From JAJACP01 sp964350245 (GTDB lineage Bacteria; Chlamydiota; Chlamydiia; Chlamydiales; JAAKFR01), in assembly GCA_964350245.1 (NCBI GenBank), contig CAYGJC010000001.1:62001-126000 (forward strand): DNA of 64,000 nucleotides, given 5' to 3'. Position numbers and translations under genes: made by a program. The stretch's first letter is position 1. The number at the start of each line of letters is the position of its first letter. The notes under the pieces are model-generated. The model searched no databases. It worked only from the letters and a program-made list of their open reading frames with translations, and was not told where the DNA came from. Below, piece after piece: positions 50,786 through 59,464 of the stretch.

Positions 50786-53773
50786 TTACTCCTTATAAGT
50801 CCATTTAAAGTCGACCTGGAAACAATTGGAAGGATAGACCCCCTTGACACCCTTTCGTCTTAAGAGCCCCCCTGACAGCTGATAGAGAGGAACAGCGGGA
50901 ATCTCTTCAGCTAAAAAAGCTTCAGCCTGCCTGAGATAAAGATCGCGCTCCTCGACGGTTGTGCACTGTCTTGCTTGGTGCAGCAGCCTGCGAAAGGACA
51001 CATTTTCCCAAGAGGGAATATTCAGCACATCCGCCCGATTTTCAAGACACTCCAGAAGGTGCAAGGGATCGTTCCAACGCGCATTTAGCTCAATTCCCCC
51101 CATCTGATAGTTTCCCTCCAAAAGGCGTTTAAAGTGCGTTTCCCACTCGTAGCTCTCAAGGTGGATCTGAATATCAAAGGCCTCTTTCCACTGGCGGCAG
51201 AGTTCCTCAAATAGGTGATTCCGGTTCAACCCACTGTAGTAGCTGAGCGTGAGCTTAGGAAAATCCGATTTCACAAACCCAATCTCGCCCAGACCCTCAC
51301 GAAAAAGGGCACAGGCCTTTTCAAGATCACACTGGGGAAAAAGAGGCTCTGTATGTAAAGAAAGAGCTTCAGGAAGAAGCGTATAGCTAGCTCCCCCCCA
51401 CTCATGCAAAACAGAGGCTTCTATCTTTGTCCGGTCAATCACCGAAGCAAATGCCTGCCGAATTTTTTTATGATTGAAAGGAAATTGAGCTGTGTTGAAA
51501 CACAAAACAAAAACGCCATTTAAGCGATAAATCTCCGATTCTATTTCGTCTGGAGGGAAATAGGTTCCTGCAGCGGGAGAGAAGGTCATGGGACGTCCAA
51601 GGAGATCGAATTCCCCGTTGAGGAGCATATCCCTATCCAGCTGGATCCGTTCCATCATTTTGATTGAAATCCGCTTTAGCTTGACTGATTCGGCATCCCA
51701 ATAGTATGGATTTTTTTCGACTGTAACTACCCGATTGTGTTTCCACTCAACCCACTTAAACGGGCCATTGCACACAAATGTCTCCCCTGCCTGGTAGGCC
51801 CACCCCGGATGTTTTTGATCGACTGACCGATTGATTAACGAGTAGGTCCAGTGGGCAGCGACTTCTAAAAAGTAGGGAGCAGGAGATTCCAGTTCAACTA
51901 CAAGTGTTTTCTCATCTATGGCGCGTACACCCACTTCATCAATAGAAAGACGATTTTCCTTCGCTAGGCGCGCATTTTTTATTAGAAAAAGAGTGTTGGA
52001 AAAAAGCGAGTGCGCATGCGCTAAAAGCGCATTTTTCCACGAGTACTCGAAATCGTACGCCGTAATGGGCATCCCATTTGACCAATTACTCTCTCTTAAA
52101 CGGAAGGTGTAGGTCTTAAAATCTGTAGAGACTTCGTACGATTCGGCTATCGCCAGGTGGGGGGTGCCATCGGGTCCTATCCGTGTCAGCCCATCAAAGA
52201 GCATTTTAATGATGATATACGACTGATCTCCTTTAGTAATACGTGGGTCTAAGCTCGGTTCGCTACCGTGTAGAGCCAGGCGCAGAGTCTGCTCTTCTCT
52301 GATTGTCTTGCTCCAACGCTCCAAGCAACCGCGGACAATCCGGCAAAAATCAGTCTCTTTGTCGATCAATGAGGGACGGTAGAGAAACCCAAAGCTAAAA
52401 GCTCCGTGCCGATTGACTTCTGCCACACCAAGCTCAAGCGAAGGAATGTGGTATTTTTTAATTTCCTTGAGCAAAGACTCTTTAAAAGAGGGATCTTCAG
52501 TCCGTACAATTACAATCGAGGTCTCATCAAATTGTCGGCAGCAGAGCAAATACTTCTCTTTGGGAGAAAGGTCTTTATCCAGCAGCTCTGAAAAAGCTAA
52601 AAACCACTCCTTGACCAGCGCTGGAGGTAAAATGCTTTGCATGGCAATCGGTGTAATCGAATAGAAAAAGTTCTCGAGAAAAAATTCATCATACACGTTG
52701 GGCATTAGAGCAAGGAAATCTTCTAGTCGCTCATTTTGTTTGAGAATCAACCCCCCATTATAGTCCCGAATAGGGCCAAGAGCTTTCATTAACATCGAGA
52801 CGACAAAGCGGCGCGCTTTATAGAGATTCACCGAGCGATCCTTGCGAAAAAAAGTGCTCTTTGAAACCTGAACCCGAAAGACCGTCGCCTCTTTTTGATA
52901 CACACGCCTAAGCGATCCCACATAATCGGTACGGTCTGGGATAAAGACGACATCGGGAAAATGGAGCTCTAAAAGCTCTAAAACAGAAGCCTCTCCATCT
53001 TTGATCAGCCTGAGAAGCACCACGGTAAAAAAGAGATCGAATTGTGTCTGTTCTTCAAAGGAAACGGTAGCTTGAGGAATATCTTTCACCCCTTTTAGCT
53101 CATCACGTAAGGTTAGAATATTGCGGTATACCTCCTCTTCATTCCGCCGCATAAAGGTCATCGGGACGAGTTGTTCGATACATCCTTTCAGCTCATCAAT
53201 CAGATTCTTGTGTAAGCAATCCATCTCATCTAGGGAAAATTCAGGCCGCTCTTCACGTTCAATTTCAAAATAAACCGTTTGAAGCTGATTGCTTTTATCT
53301 TGGTCATCTACAAGCGATCCCTTAACCACACTCACTCCAGGCACCACGCGACGGGCTGCTTCCAAAATATGTTGTTCCTCAAAAGCCTCTCTGTGCTTCA
53401 GCAGGTTAAATGTGACCACAACTCCCAAAACACTCTTACTCCCAAAAGGATATTGAAGCCTTGTTTTTAAGAGTTTGAGAAAAAGGTGCCGTTTATGAGA
53501 GGCGTTATCGACTGCTTGAATGACCTTTTTTTTGTAAAAATACACAGCGCAGATCACCCGTCCCAGGTGAGCCACACTCCGAATTTTTTTAAACTGCTTA
53601 GGAAAACGGAGAAGAGCGAGAAGCAAGGAAGGATAGAGCTCTTCATCAGGCCAATAGCGCATTAATGAAGAGACACGTGTGAGGACTTGTGACTCCTTGC
53701 CATCTAGAAACGTGGCAGGCAGAAGGTTCAAGTTCCCTTTAAGAAGAAAATCTTCCAGTTCTTTTTTTTTCAC
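50786..53773 (-). CDS. Fusion of an unknown 490-residue domain to an OppA-type peptide-binding domain
   Basis: 995 residues. The first 490 form a soluble, charged, mixed helix/strand region (SVAHLGRVICAVYFYKKK, TRLQYPFGSKSVLGVVVTFNLL) that I do not recognise. From about residue 495 a full SBP_bac_5 domain appears: LRLALHGSEPSLDPRITKG, SNWSNGMPITAYDFEYSWKNALL and VDFKWTYKE at the end. There is no signal peptide or lipobox at either the N-terminus or the domain junction, so a cytoplasmic location is likely. The layout recalls SgrR, a regulator with a cytoplasmic SBP domain, but no helix-turn-helix is obvious. It is paired with oppA and probably arose by duplication. Confidence 0.75.
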   Translation of the reverse strand: MKKKELEDFLLKGNLNLLPATFLDGKESQVLTRVSSLMRYWPDEELYPSLLLALLRFPKQFKKIRSVAHLGRVICAVYFYKKKVIQAVDNASHKRHLFLKLLKTRLQYPFGSKSVLGVVVTFNLLKHREAFEEQHILEAARRVVPGVSVVKGSLVDDQDKSNQLQTVYFEIEREERPEFSLDEMDCLHKNLIDELKGCIEQLVPMTFMRRNEEEVYRNILTLRDELKGVKDIPQATVSFEEQTQFDLFFTVVLLRLIKDGEASVLELLELHFPDVVFIPDRTDYVGSLRRVYQKEATVFRVQVSKSTFFRKDRSVNLYKARRFVVSMLMKALGPIRDYNGGLILKQNERLEDFLALMPNVYDEFFLENFFYSITPIAMQSILPPALVKEWFLAFSELLDKDLSPKEKYLLCCRQFDETSIVIVRTEDPSFKESLLKEIKKYHIPSLELGVAEVNRHGAFSFGFLYRPSLIDKETDFCRIVRGCLERWSKTIREEQTLRLALHGSEPSLDPRITKGDQSYIIIKMLFDGLTRIGPDGTPHLAIAESYEVSTDFKTYTFRLRESNWSNGMPITAYDFEYSWKNALLAHAHSLFSNTLFLIKNARLAKENRLSIDEVGVRAIDEKTLVVELESPAPYFLEVAAHWTYSLINRSVDQKHPGWAYQAGETFVCNGPFKWVEWKHNRVVTVEKNPYYWDAESVKLKRISIKMMERIQLDRDMLLNGEFDLLGRPMTFSPAAGTYFPPDEIESEIYRLNGVFVLCFNTAQFPFNHKKIRQAFASVIDRTKIEASVLHEWGGASYTLLPEALSLHTEPLFPQCDLEKACALFREGLGEIGFVKSDFPKLTLSYYSGLNRNHLFEELCRQWKEAFDIQIHLESYEWETHFKRLLEGNYQMGGIELNARWNDPLHLLECLENRADVLNIPSWENVSFRRLLHQARQCTTVEERDLYLRQAEAFLAEEIPAVPLYQLSGGLLRRKGVKGVYPSNCFQVDFKWTYKE

Positions 53774-53896
53774 AAAGTTTATTAAGCGCTCTTTTTGTAA
53801 ACTTTATATAGTACTGAAGAAAAAAAGGGAACAAGAAGTCGACCGAATTCCGGATAAAGGTTGACGAGTAAACGCCTCCTTGGTTTACTGGCAGGT

Positions 53897-54355
53897 ATGA
53901 AAACACTATCTCCAGAGACAATCGATCAGATCACCCAAAAACTCGCTCACTTCTTAGCAGACACCTTTGTTTTGTATGTCAAAACATTGAACTTTCATTG
54001 GAATATGGTCGGCAAAGAATTTTATATGTATCACCGCCTGCTGCAGGAACAGTACGAGGAGATGCAGGAAGGCGCCGATGAGCTTGCTGAGCGAATCCGG
54101 ATGCTGGGAAGAGAAGCGCCGGGCACTATGAAGCAATTTTTAGAGCTCAGCTGCCTCAAAGAGCCGACTGTAATTCCCCCTTTAGAGCAAATGATTTTAG
54201 AATTAGTGGAAAATCACGAGGAGATGGTCGCTCACTGCCACGAGATCATTCAGTTTATGGACAAGGCGCTAGACCAAGGCACATCAGACCTTCTTGTTGA
54301 GCGGATTCGCTTCCACTCCAAACAGGCCTGGCTCCTAAGAAGCCACCTCAATTAG
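53897..54355 (+). CDS. dps: Dps-family ferritin-like protein
   Basis: 152 residues from the ATG at 53897. A four-helix ferritin-like pattern has the Dps signature TLNFHWNMVGKEFYMYHRLLQEQYEEM, with ferroxidase-type His, Asp and Glu residues, and DELAERIRMLG. Dps forms 12-mers that store iron and protect DNA from peroxide. Upstream in-frame codons to 53861 lack a good ribosome site. The stop overlaps the convergent YtxH gene by 4 bases. Confidence 0.87.
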   Translation: MKTLSPETIDQITQKLAHFLADTFVLYVKTLNFHWNMVGKEFYMYHRLLQEQYEEMQEGADELAERIRMLGREAPGTMKQFLELSCLKEPTVIPPLEQMILELVENHEEMVAHCHEIIQFMDKALDQGTSDLLVERIRFHSKQAWLLRSHLN

Positions 54356-54606
54356 TGCAACCGACGCTTACAGTTTTTGGCGACAGATTCAGCTTCATCT
54401 GCGATCTTTTTCGCCTTCTCTGCCCACTCAATAGAATGGTTGCACACATCTTCCATTAAATCATGCGCCTCATCAGAGACTTGTTGATAGCGTTTTGTGA
54501 CGACCTTTCGCATTTTTTTACCCGATTTGGGAGCGTATAAAAGAGCTGTCATCCCTCCGACGAGCCCTCCCAAAAGCGCTCCTAAAGCAAATCCCTTTCC
54601 AGACAT
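54352..54606 (-). CDS. YtxH-domain protein, copy 1
   Basis: 84 residues. FALGALLGGLVGGMTALLYAPKSGKKMRK is the YtxH signature: a short Gly-rich membrane helix followed by APKSGxxxR. The rest is a charged helix with DLMEDVCNHSIEWAEKAKKIADE. YtxH proteins are general-stress or envelope-associated. It is a paralogue of the next gene upstream, with nearly the same GGLVGGMTALL segment. Confidence 0.82.
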   Translation of the reverse strand: MSGKGFALGALLGGLVGGMTALLYAPKSGKKMRKVVTKRYQQVSDEAHDLMEDVCNHSIEWAEKAKKIADEAESVAKNCKRRLH

Positions 54607-54620
54607 GACGGTTCCTTTTT

Positions 54621-54896
54621 TTATTTGCGCTTACGCTTCATGAATTTTGAGGCAGAATCTTTCATATCACAAGCCATCCCTTTCGCCTTATCCACCATTT
54701 TCGAAGAGTGCTCACACACATCATCGAGCAAATCGTGCGCCTTGTCAGAACACTTGTGACACTTTTTTGCAATATCTTTGCGCATTTTATCCCCTGATTT
54801 GGGGGCAAACAGCAATGCAGTCATTCCTCCAACCAGCCCTCCTACAAGAGCGCCTAGAGTAAATCCTTTACCATTACCTTTCTTTTTCCGTGCCAT
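54621..54896 (-). CDS. YtxH-domain protein, copy 2
   Basis: 91 residues from the ATG at 54896. MARKKKGNGKGFTLGALVGG, then GGMTALLFAPKSGDKMRKDI are the YtxH landmarks. The tail has DLLDDVCEHSSKMVDKAKG and ends KFMKRKRK. The gene is 14 bases upstream of copy 1 and probably cotranscribed. Similarity between the two copies is strongest in the membrane segment. Confidence 0.82.
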   Translation of the reverse strand: MARKKKGNGKGFTLGALVGGLVGGMTALLFAPKSGDKMRKDIAKKCHKCSDKAHDLLDDVCEHSSKMVDKAKGMACDMKDSASKFMKRKRK

Positions 54897-54900
54897 AACT

Positions 54901-55248
54901 CTACTTCCTCTCTCTGAGTTTTTGCCAAAGGGCCACTCCAACTAAAGTCCACTCCGCCACTTCCAAAGCCGTATTCAACACACGCTCTTTTCGCCGCTCT
55001 GACTCATCATCTATTGACTCCTCCACCTCTCGGGAAAGCTGCCGTACATGACTTGTCTTCCGCTCAATCGCCTCCCCTGTCTTAGAAACAACCCGAAATA
55101 GGGGATCAAAGGCATGAACCTTATCGTCTAAATCGACAATTGTGCGTCGTAAAGAAAGAAGAGTTACCCCCAAAAAAATCACGAGCGCAACAAAAGCAAG
55201 AGCTACAATTCCAATACTAATAGAAATAATCCAAATCCCTGGAGTCAT
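54901..55248 (-). CDS. Small single-TM protein with coiled-coil (DUF948-like)
   Basis: 115 residues. One N-terminal membrane helix (about 6-32, IISISIGIVALAFVALVIFLGV) is followed by a helical, charged stretch (RRTIVDLDDKVHAFDPLFRVVSKTGEAIERKTS) and a second weaker hydrophobic stretch near 97-108. The pairing with YtxH genes resembles the DUF948-YtxH arrangement in other bacteria. The start is an ATG at 55248. Function unknown, likely envelope stress. Confidence 0.68.
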   Translation of the reverse strand: MTPGIWIISISIGIVALAFVALVIFLGVTLLSLRRTIVDLDDKVHAFDPLFRVVSKTGEAIERKTSHVRQLSREVEESIDDESERRKERVLNTALEVAEWTLVGVALWQKLRERK

Positions 55249-55308
55249 AATAACACTTTATTAGAGTTCCTATTACTATTATTAAATTAAATTTGAATTA
55301 TTTAAAAG

Positions 55309-56643
55309 CTAAATAGCTTCTTCGAGAGGACGCTTGAGTTCAGAGTAAACCACTTCTTTTCTGAGACGATAAATCCCTAACAAATTGACCATAAGCAACA
55401 TAGCGCCTGAAACCGACATAACCAGAAGCGCTTGATACTGAGGAACAAAAGAAAAGAAGACAAAAGAAGAGACCCCGTACAAGACATAGACTCTTTTACC
55501 CCACCTCGGGGCTAGATAGCGCGCGCACTTGATCCCTACCACAAAGTAGGCAATGATCGTCGTGTACCCCGTTACGACGAAAAAGAAAGGAATAAAATAC
55601 TCCATATAGGGGAAGTAAGTTCCTAAAGCCGTTTGAATCAGCTGAGACCCTTCCAGATCTACAGCAGTCCAAACACCTGATAATAAGACAACAAGAATGG
55701 TAAAGGTGCAGATCATATTGTCGATAAAGACTCCGAGAATCGCCAGACGCGCTTGTCTTTCGGGGTGAACAGTTGCCGATTCGCTCTGAATGATCGAGTC
55801 ATAGCCCACTCCGATATCAGCTGAGTAAGCCGCTCGGGCCACTCCATGCTGAATGGCAAGGATAACACTACTCCCCACAAATCCACCAACTGCAGCATGT
55901 CCTGTAAAAGCAGATTTAAAGACGTTGGCTAGAACCGCTGGGATCACAGCAAACTCCTGCCCGATGATCCAAATGCCCATCGCAAAGTAGACCACCAAGA
56001 AAAACGGCATGATCCAGCTACAGATTTGCCCGATCCTACGCACACCCCCAAGCCCTGCGAAAAGGACCATACCCAGTAAAAGAGCCATCACCACTACCCG
56101 ATTCACATGCCAGTTGGTTGAAATACTGTCAGTGATCACAGAAAACTGGTAGATTTCCACACCATAAACGCACAAAAGGCCGGCAACGGCCAGAGGGATA
56201 AAGCGGCTTTTAAAGGCCGCTTTGAGAAAATACATCGGCCCTCCATCATACCCCCCTTCCTTGTTAGGGACACGGTACTTGAAGCCCAGATAGATCTCAC
56301 AATACTTGACAATCGCCCCGATAATACCCGCAATCCAGACCCAAACCAAAGCACCCGGCCCTCCCAACTGAATCGCTGTGACGACACCGACTACATTGCC
56401 GATGCCAATCATACCCCCTGTGGAGGCAAAGAAAGCCTTTAGGGGGTGAATACCCCGCTCTCCCTCGGAAGAGCGGCCTAAAAACTGAAAGAATGTTTTA
56501 AAAATGTAGGGAAGACGGAGAATTTGAAACAGGCCCGAGCGCAGGGTTAAAATGAGCCCTAGGACAACGATAAAGACAAAAGCAACATAGCCCCAGAAGA
56601 GCTCATCGAGGTGTGTAAGGGCATTAAAAAAGGTTTCAAGCAT
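55309..56643 (-). CDS. Alanine/glycine:cation symporter (AGCS family)
   Basis: 444 residues with about ten membrane helices. GGMIGIGNVVGVVTAIQLGGPGALVWVW is the AGCS signature, followed by KYCEIYLGFKYR and GGPMYFLK. It carries alanine or glycine with sodium or proton. In C. trachomatis a homologue (dagA-type) is found after lspA. Here the YtxH, dps and opp genes have been inserted in between. Confidence 0.92.
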   Translation of the reverse strand: MLETFFNALTHLDELFWGYVAFVFIVVLGLILTLRSGLFQILRLPYIFKTFFQFLGRSSEGERGIHPLKAFFASTGGMIGIGNVVGVVTAIQLGGPGALVWVWIAGIIGAIVKYCEIYLGFKYRVPNKEGGYDGGPMYFLKAAFKSRFIPLAVAGLLCVYGVEIYQFSVITDSISTNWHVNRVVVMALLLGMVLFAGLGGVRRIGQICSWIMPFFLVVYFAMGIWIIGQEFAVIPAVLANVFKSAFTGHAAVGGFVGSSVILAIQHGVARAAYSADIGVGYDSIIQSESATVHPERQARLAILGVFIDNMICTFTILVVLLSGVWTAVDLEGSQLIQTALGTYFPYMEYFIPFFFVVTGYTTIIAYFVVGIKCARYLAPRWGKRVYVLYGVSSFVFFSFVPQYQALLVMSVSGAMLLMVNLLGIYRLRKEVVYSELKRPLEEAI

Positions 56644-56685
56644 GGCTGGTCACTTTAGTGAAACTGCTGTTTTTATTCCACCGGA

Positions 56686-56952
56686 TTATCTCTTTCCCAG
56701 AGCTCCCAAACATGCACATGGAATCAGTCCTAAAAGAAGCAAAGTAAGCCCTCCAGCGTACTCTAGAGGCGTGGTTGAAAAGGCTAAAAGAGTAGACCCT
56801 CCGATAACAGCAGCAAGCCCAATTAGAGCGCATATAGCCACTGCTGAGATGATAAGCGCGGCCCCGTCATTCTTTTTCAACCCATGCGAATTGTCTAGCT
56901 GGGCAACAGGGCATTGTTCAGGTGCACGATCTTTTGATACAATACTAGCCAT
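56686..56952 (-). CDS. Small bilobed-hydrophobic membrane protein
   Basis: 88 residues from the ATG at 56952. A polar N-terminus of about 30 residues (KDRAPEQCPVAQLDNSHGLKK) leads to two hydrophobic helices (about 32-55 and 64-84) separated by a short TTPLEYAGG turn. This is a small Inc-like bilobed layout at the C-terminus. It has no coiled coil. Short length and lack of homologue recognition limit confidence. Confidence 0.5.
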   Translation of the reverse strand: MASIVSKDRAPEQCPVAQLDNSHGLKKNDGAALIISAVAICALIGLAAVIGGSTLLAFSTTPLEYAGGLTLLLLGLIPCACLGALGKR

Positions 56953-57133
56953 AATCAACCTCTTTCTGTTAAGAATAAGTAAAAATCATACTACTATTCA
57001 CCATATATTGCAACACCATCAACTTATTAAAAGATTAAGCTGTGGAAGAAATCACAAATATTCAAAAATCTTAACGTTTCCTTAATAAAAAAATTAATCT
57101 TAGAATGCTAAACTTGTTTTTGAACAAAAAGGG

Positions 57134-57529
57134 ATGAATGCGATGACAAGGACAGAGATAACGGAAGGGTTAAAAGAATGCGGCTTAACGGTAACCGCAC
57201 CTGCAAGAGCAGCAGCACGCGGAGCGTGGAACCATAAGCTGGCAATCACTGTAACCCTAGTTGTTCTTGCAGTCCTCGTCCTTTGCTGTCTATTTATCCC
57301 AGGTGGAGCGATGAACACGTGTAGAGCTGGACTTATAGAGGCCTTTCAAGCGACGGGCCTTTTTCTGAGTAATCCACTCTACTCGGGGCTTATTTTTGGC
57401 GGAATCGGTGGAATGGGAACGGTCGCCTACTTAGCCGCGGGTTACGTTCTTAGAAAAAAAGAACGAGAAGATAATTGGGCTGAACCTTATAGAGCCCAAG
57501 TTTTTGCTGCATTGCAAGACGGAACCTAA
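57134..57529 (+). CDS. Small bilobed-hydrophobic (Inc-like) membrane protein
   Basis: 131 residues; start ATG at 57134 with AAAAGGG upstream, or ATG at 57143. Hydrophobic segments lie at about 37-56 (ITVTLVVLAVLVLCCLF) and 85-106 (GLIFGGIGGMGTVAYLAAGYVL). The tail is DNWAEPYRAQVFAALQDGT. A short degenerate copy of that tail occurs at 57795-57881, past a terminator repeat. The gene is divergent from the one at 56686. Function unknown. Confidence 0.55.
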   Translation: MNAMTRTEITEGLKECGLTVTAPARAAARGAWNHKLAITVTLVVLAVLVLCCLFIPGGAMNTCRAGLIEAFQATGLFLSNPLYSGLIFGGIGGMGTVAYLAAGYVLRKKEREDNWAEPYRAQVFAALQDGT

Positions 57530-57672
57530 ACTGATGAGCATGCTTTAGCCATCAAATGCTCATTATTACCAAAACAGCGCTTTTAGCAAAGTTCTTTGGC
57601 TTTAGGTCTAGCTCATTTTGTGGTTCAGTTTCAACATGGATCCCAGAAAACGTTTTAAAATGCGCGGCGTTG

Positions 57673-57791
57673 GCGAGTTTCAACCTTTCGAACCACTCCA
57701 CGCGAAAGCTCTACCGCTTCCGCTTCTCGCCCGATGAAAAAAGCCGCCCTTTGGGGCGGCTTTTTTCATCGGGAGACATGGGACCGTCTTC
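57673..57791. repeat. Dispersed terminator-bearing repeat, copy A
   Basis: Bases 57673-57767 match 61287-61381 with about seven mismatches in 95. They include the sequence beginning GCGAGTTTCAACCTTTCGAA and the terminator stem. The last 24 bases (ATCGGGAGACATGGGACCGT plus CTTC) are identical to 59391-59414. The repeat is therefore shared piecewise with both other copies. Confidence 0.85.
57733..57770. terminator. Strong bidirectional terminator hairpin
   Basis: GATGAAAAAAGCCGCCC and GGGCGGCTTTTTTCATC form a 17-bp perfect stem with a TTTG loop. A-tract and T-tract flank the GC core on both sides, so it can stop transcription in either direction. Confidence 0.85.
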
Positions 57792-57794
57792 TTA

Positions 57795-57881
57795 ATGAGA
57801 CGAAACGAACCACAAGACGCTTGGGTGGAACCCCATCGAGCTCAAGTCGCTCAAGCAATTAAAGACCAACAAGTTAAATAA
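57795..57881 (+). pseudogene. Degenerate C-terminal remnant related to the gene at 57134
   Basis: Twenty-eight codons end QDAWVEPHRAQVAQAIKDQ then QVK and stop. They match the tail of the upstream membrane protein, EDNWAEPYRAQVFAALQD. The hydrophobic part is missing and the fragment begins right after repeat copy A. It looks like the end of a second paralogue cut off by the insertion that brought the repeat. Confidence 0.45.
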
Positions 57882-57895
57882 GCTACATAAAAAAT

Positions 57896-57987
57896 GCCTC
57901 AAATGAGGCGAAAATTCGGTAATATTATATTTTATTTGCCTCATTTGCCTCATTTGAGGCATAATCAAGATAAGTGAGGCAAATGAG
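57896..57987 (+). promoter_or_regulatory. Palindromic operator cluster before the AlbA_2 gene
   Basis: Two 14-bp perfect palindromes, GCCTCAAATGAGGC (57896-57909) and GCCTCATTTGAGGC (57947-57960), share the half-site GCCTCA. Extra half-sites lie at 57938-57946 (GCCTCATTT) and 57975-57987 (GAGGCAAATGAGG). They end 8 bases before the start codon at 57996, overlapping the likely ribosome site. A winged helix or AlbA-type protein encoded just downstream is the natural candidate to bind them. Confidence 0.7.
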
Positions 57988-57995
57988 GAGAAACG

Positions 57996-59360
57996 ATGGG
58001 CTTAATGCGCCATCCAGAATCAGAATCAGCTCTACTGGAGTTTAAAAGAGAAGTTCCGAAGAACGACCAAATAATTAAAACAATTATCGGCTTTTGCAAT
58101 CAAAAAGGAGGAAGACTCATACTTGGTGTCGCCGATGATCGGATGATAGTGGGACTTGCTGAAGATCAAATCAACAAGCTTCTCGAATCACTAGATCAGT
58201 CTATCTATGAGGCTTGCCACCCCCCAATCATTCCTTTAGTTTCTACTCAACTATTCGGAGATAAGACCGTACTCATTATTGCCGTTTCATCGGGAATGAG
58301 TAAGCCTTATTTTAGAAAGTCTGAAGGAATCGAAAAGGGCACCTATATTCGCATAGGAAGAAGCACAGTACGCGCCACTCAACCCATGATCGAAGAGCTA
58401 AAATGGCAGTCACAACGAATAGATTTTGAAAAACTTCCTATTTATAACGCTTCCCCTAACACTCTTGATGACCAACTCATTCAAGCTTTTCTTAATAATA
58501 GAAAAAATCAAGCCTCTGCAAAAGTGTCGCAAGATGTTTTGCGCTCCTATTCCTTGGTTGTTGAGGAGCATTCTGAAGTATTTCCCACTTATGCAGGAAT
58601 ATTAAATTTTGGAAAATCACCCCAGTTTTTTCTTTCAGAAGCTATGATCATTGTGAGTCATTTTCGGGGTATCGAAGGCAGGGACGCAATCGCATCGATA
58701 GATTGTGAGGGCACCCTTTTAAACCAATTCCAACAAGCCCATCATTTTGTTCTTAGCCGCCTCTCGAAATCATTTTCAATCACAGAAGTTGTTAGAGACG
58801 AAAAATTGGAAATACCAGAAGTTGCATTTAGGGAAGCATTGGTCAACTTACTGGTTCATCGCAATTACCACATCAAGGCTCCATCCAAAATTTCTATATA
58901 CGACGACCGTTTGGAATTATTTAGTCCAGGCAACTTTTCAGGTCCTATTGAACAAGATCAACTGTTAAAGGGGCTAACCTACTTGCGAAACCCAGCTATC
59001 TGCAAGATTTTTCGAGAGATGGGTCTTGTTGAAAAAATGGGAACCGGGTTGATTAACATCTTTAAAAGCTATGAAGCTTGGGGACTTGAAAAACCTCAAA
59101 TCATCGAAGGGGCAAATTTTATCAAATGCATTTTACCAAGACAACCTTCTCAATCAACTCCAAATCGGTCGAAAAACGAAGAAGACATTCAATCCCTCTT
59201 CTATTTACAGGATGAAATCACCTGCCAAGATGTAGTAAATAAATTTTCTATTTCTCGCGCCACAGCACAAAGATGGCTAAACTCACTCATTAAAAAGGGA
59301 TTGATTGAGCGGATTGGAAGAACACGCAATTTGAGATACCGTCGAGTTGCAAATAAATAG
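57996..59360 (+). CDS. AlbA_2-domain putative transcriptional regulator (Schlafen/RecG-like family)
   Basis: 454 residues. The AlbA_2 domain opens with ESALLEFKREVPKN and contains IIGFCNQKGGRLILGVADD. The HATPase_c_4-like region carries FREALVNLLVHRNYH, RLELFSPGNF and MGTGLINIFK. A C-terminal winged helix (ITCQDVVNKFSISRATAQRWL) ends the protein. The family is commonly annotated as a helix-turn-helix or RecG-like protein and often sits in mobile or defence regions. Strong palindromes in its promoter suggest autoregulation. Confidence 0.88.
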   Translation: MGLMRHPESESALLEFKREVPKNDQIIKTIIGFCNQKGGRLILGVADDRMIVGLAEDQINKLLESLDQSIYEACHPPIIPLVSTQLFGDKTVLIIAVSSGMSKPYFRKSEGIEKGTYIRIGRSTVRATQPMIEELKWQSQRIDFEKLPIYNASPNTLDDQLIQAFLNNRKNQASAKVSQDVLRSYSLVVEEHSEVFPTYAGILNFGKSPQFFLSEAMIIVSHFRGIEGRDAIASIDCEGTLLNQFQQAHHFVLSRLSKSFSITEVVRDEKLEIPEVAFREALVNLLVHRNYHIKAPSKISIYDDRLELFSPGNFSGPIEQDQLLKGLTYLRNPAICKIFREMGLVEKMGTGLINIFKSYEAWGLEKPQIIEGANFIKCILPRQPSQSTPNRSKNEEDIQSLFYLQDEITCQDVVNKFSISRATAQRWLNSLIKKGLIERIGRTRNLRYRRVANK

Positions 59361-59414
59361 AAAAAGCCGCCCTTTGGGACGGCTTTTTTTATCGGGAGAC
59401 ATGGGACCGTCTTC
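59361..59414. repeat. Dispersed terminator-bearing repeat, copy B (with terminator)
   Basis: AAAAAGCCGCCC, TTTGGG and ACGGCTTTTTTT form a terminator right after the AlbA_2 stop codon. The following 24 bases (59391-59414) are identical to the end of copy A. The long left part shared by copies A and C is missing here. Confidence 0.8.
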
Positions 59415-59464
59415 GAACTTTTCCTTGGAGAGAGTTTGGTAATATTCTGGGAGAATTGTTACCT

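Larger units (their letters stand above)
57530..57995. other. Intergenic segment with repeats, terminator, gene remnant and operators
   Basis: This 466-base gap holds a short inverted repeat just after the preceding gene (TGAGCAT near 57535 and ATGCTCA near 57563), a 17-bp perfect terminator stem (57733-57770), one copy of the dispersed repeat, a 28-codon remnant (57795-57881) and palindromes before the AlbA_2 gene. I see no other intact gene in it. Confidence 0.7.

Noticed and set aside
57556..57795. Plus-strand frame through repeat copy A
   Set aside because: It translates a non-coding repeat with a terminator in it; the same frame recurs at copy C only because the DNA is repeated.
59391..59414. 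A second tRNA gene at repeat copy B
   Set aside because: The complement resembles a tRNA 3' end (TTCGA and CCC near it) but no acceptor, D or anticodon arm can be folded.
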